A model generated the notes under the pieces. That model ran no database searches, was not told the DNA's origin, and saw only the letters and a program-made list of their open reading frames with translations. Below, in pieces: positions 63,544-64,000 of a stretch of DNA of 64,000 bases. This DNA comes from Thiobacillus sp. 65-29. Its GTDB lineage: Bacteria > Pseudomonadota > Gammaproteobacteria > Burkholderiales > Thiobacillaceae. Each line of letters begins with the position of its first letter. Positions within the stretch are counted from its first letter, which is position 1. The position numbers and the translations under genes were made by a program. Where the stretch lies: positions 62,001 to 126,000 of the forward strand of contig MKWN01000010.1 of NCBI GenBank assembly GCA_001899775.1, in the 5' to 3' direction.

Positions 63544-64000
63544 ATGGCCCTCTACAAAATCCTCTCGGTCCTGCTCGATTATCCGAGCCAGGACCTGCTC
63601 GACGCGGGTGCGGAACTGCGCGCTGAAATCGCCAGAAACCCGGGCATCGACACCTCGGAAAAGGACGCGCTGCGCAAGTTCGTCGACCATCTGGCGCAGG
63701 CGTCCCTGACCGAGCTACAGGCGAGCTACGTCAAGACCTTCGATCTCACGCCGGAACACAGCCTGCATCTGACCCACCATCTGTTCGGTGACGACAACGA
63801 CAGGAACCGTGGCCCGGCGCTGATCGACCTGGGCGAGCTGTACAAGGATTACGGCATTGAGACGACGACCAACGAGTTGCCGGACTATCTGCCGCTGGTT
63901 CTCGAGTTCGCCGCCATGCTCGAAGACACCGAAGCGACCGCCTTCCTGGCCGATGCCAACAAGGTGCTGACCGTCCTGGCCGACAACCTCGCCAAGGCCG
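63544..64000 (+). CDS. narJ: Nitrate reductase molybdenum cofactor assembly chaperone NarJ (3' truncated by window)
   Basis: At least 152 residues are visible from the ATG at 63544. The sequence begins MALYKILSVLLDYPSQDLLD and includes TELQASYVKTFDLTPEHSLHL and ELPDYLPLVLEFAAML, hallmarks of the NarJ/TorD family. It helps insert the cofactor into NarG before membrane docking. narI should follow outside the window. Confidence 0.95.
   Translation, partial: MALYKILSVLLDYPSQDLLDAGAELRAEIARNPGIDTSEKDALRKFVDHLAQASLTELQASYVKTFDLTPEHSLHLTHHLFGDDNDRNRGPALIDLGELYKDYGIETTTNELPDYLPLVLEFAAMLEDTEATAFLADANKVLTVLADNLAKA

Overview
The window is GC-rich DNA from a denitrifying betaproteobacterium, most likely Rhodocyclales or a neighbouring order. 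That placement is inferred from gene content (a nos cluster with Tat-exported NosZ, narXL, narK1K2GHJ, many c-type cytochromes) and not from any marker gene. No rRNA or tRNA gene was seen.

Layout. (1) 1-251: the 3' end of a cheV-like chemotaxis gene, then a repeat-filled gap. (2) 1058-13034: a glycan-modification island. It has an acyl-activating enzyme, acyl carrier protein and SDR reductase (minus strand), two acyltransferases, a methyltransferase and a beta-propeller glycosidase-like protein (plus strand), then a minus-strand operon of a TPR/OGT-type glycosyltransferase, a DegT aminotransferase, a WbqC protein and a methyltransferase. Next to cheV it could decorate flagellin or another surface glycan. 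(3) 13131-15690: narXL. (4) 15995-25642: nosZ-nosR-nosDFYL plus two small unknown genes and a second NosL-like protein, with an FNR/DNR-type box before nosZ. (5) 25666-33383: ccmI (frameshifted near its end), a GGDEF protein, and a small operon with a lipoprotein, an unknown exported protein, a monoheme cytochrome and a signal peptidase I. (6) 33384-35044: a REP/RAYT region with arrays of inverted repeats, their tyrosine transposase and a hicAB toxin-antitoxin pair. (7) 35060-53780: a minus-strand block devoted to electron transfer. It encodes six multiheme cytochromes with 58 heme motifs in total, one of them a 24-heme protein built from tandem tetraheme modules. It also encodes a membrane cytochrome b, a 38-residue membrane protein, an outer-membrane beta-barrel, three NHL propellers, a PQQ-type propeller, and ResB/CcsA heme-ligation proteins. 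(8) 54040-54486: a c5-like lipoprotein cytochrome. (9) 55202-64000: narK1-narK2-narG-narH-narJ (narJ cut by the window end), with a NarL-like 7-2-7 palindrome upstream.

How it fits together. NarXL would sense nitrate and drive narK1K2GHJ. An FNR-family regulator would switch on nosZ. NosRDFYL mature NosZ and supply it with electrons. The island at 35060-53780 looks like a route from the quinone pool through periplasmic multiheme cytochromes to or across the outer membrane. It is the strongest candidate for an undescribed system here: its parts are recognisable but the combination does not match MtrCAB or PioAB, and its substrate cannot be read from sequence.
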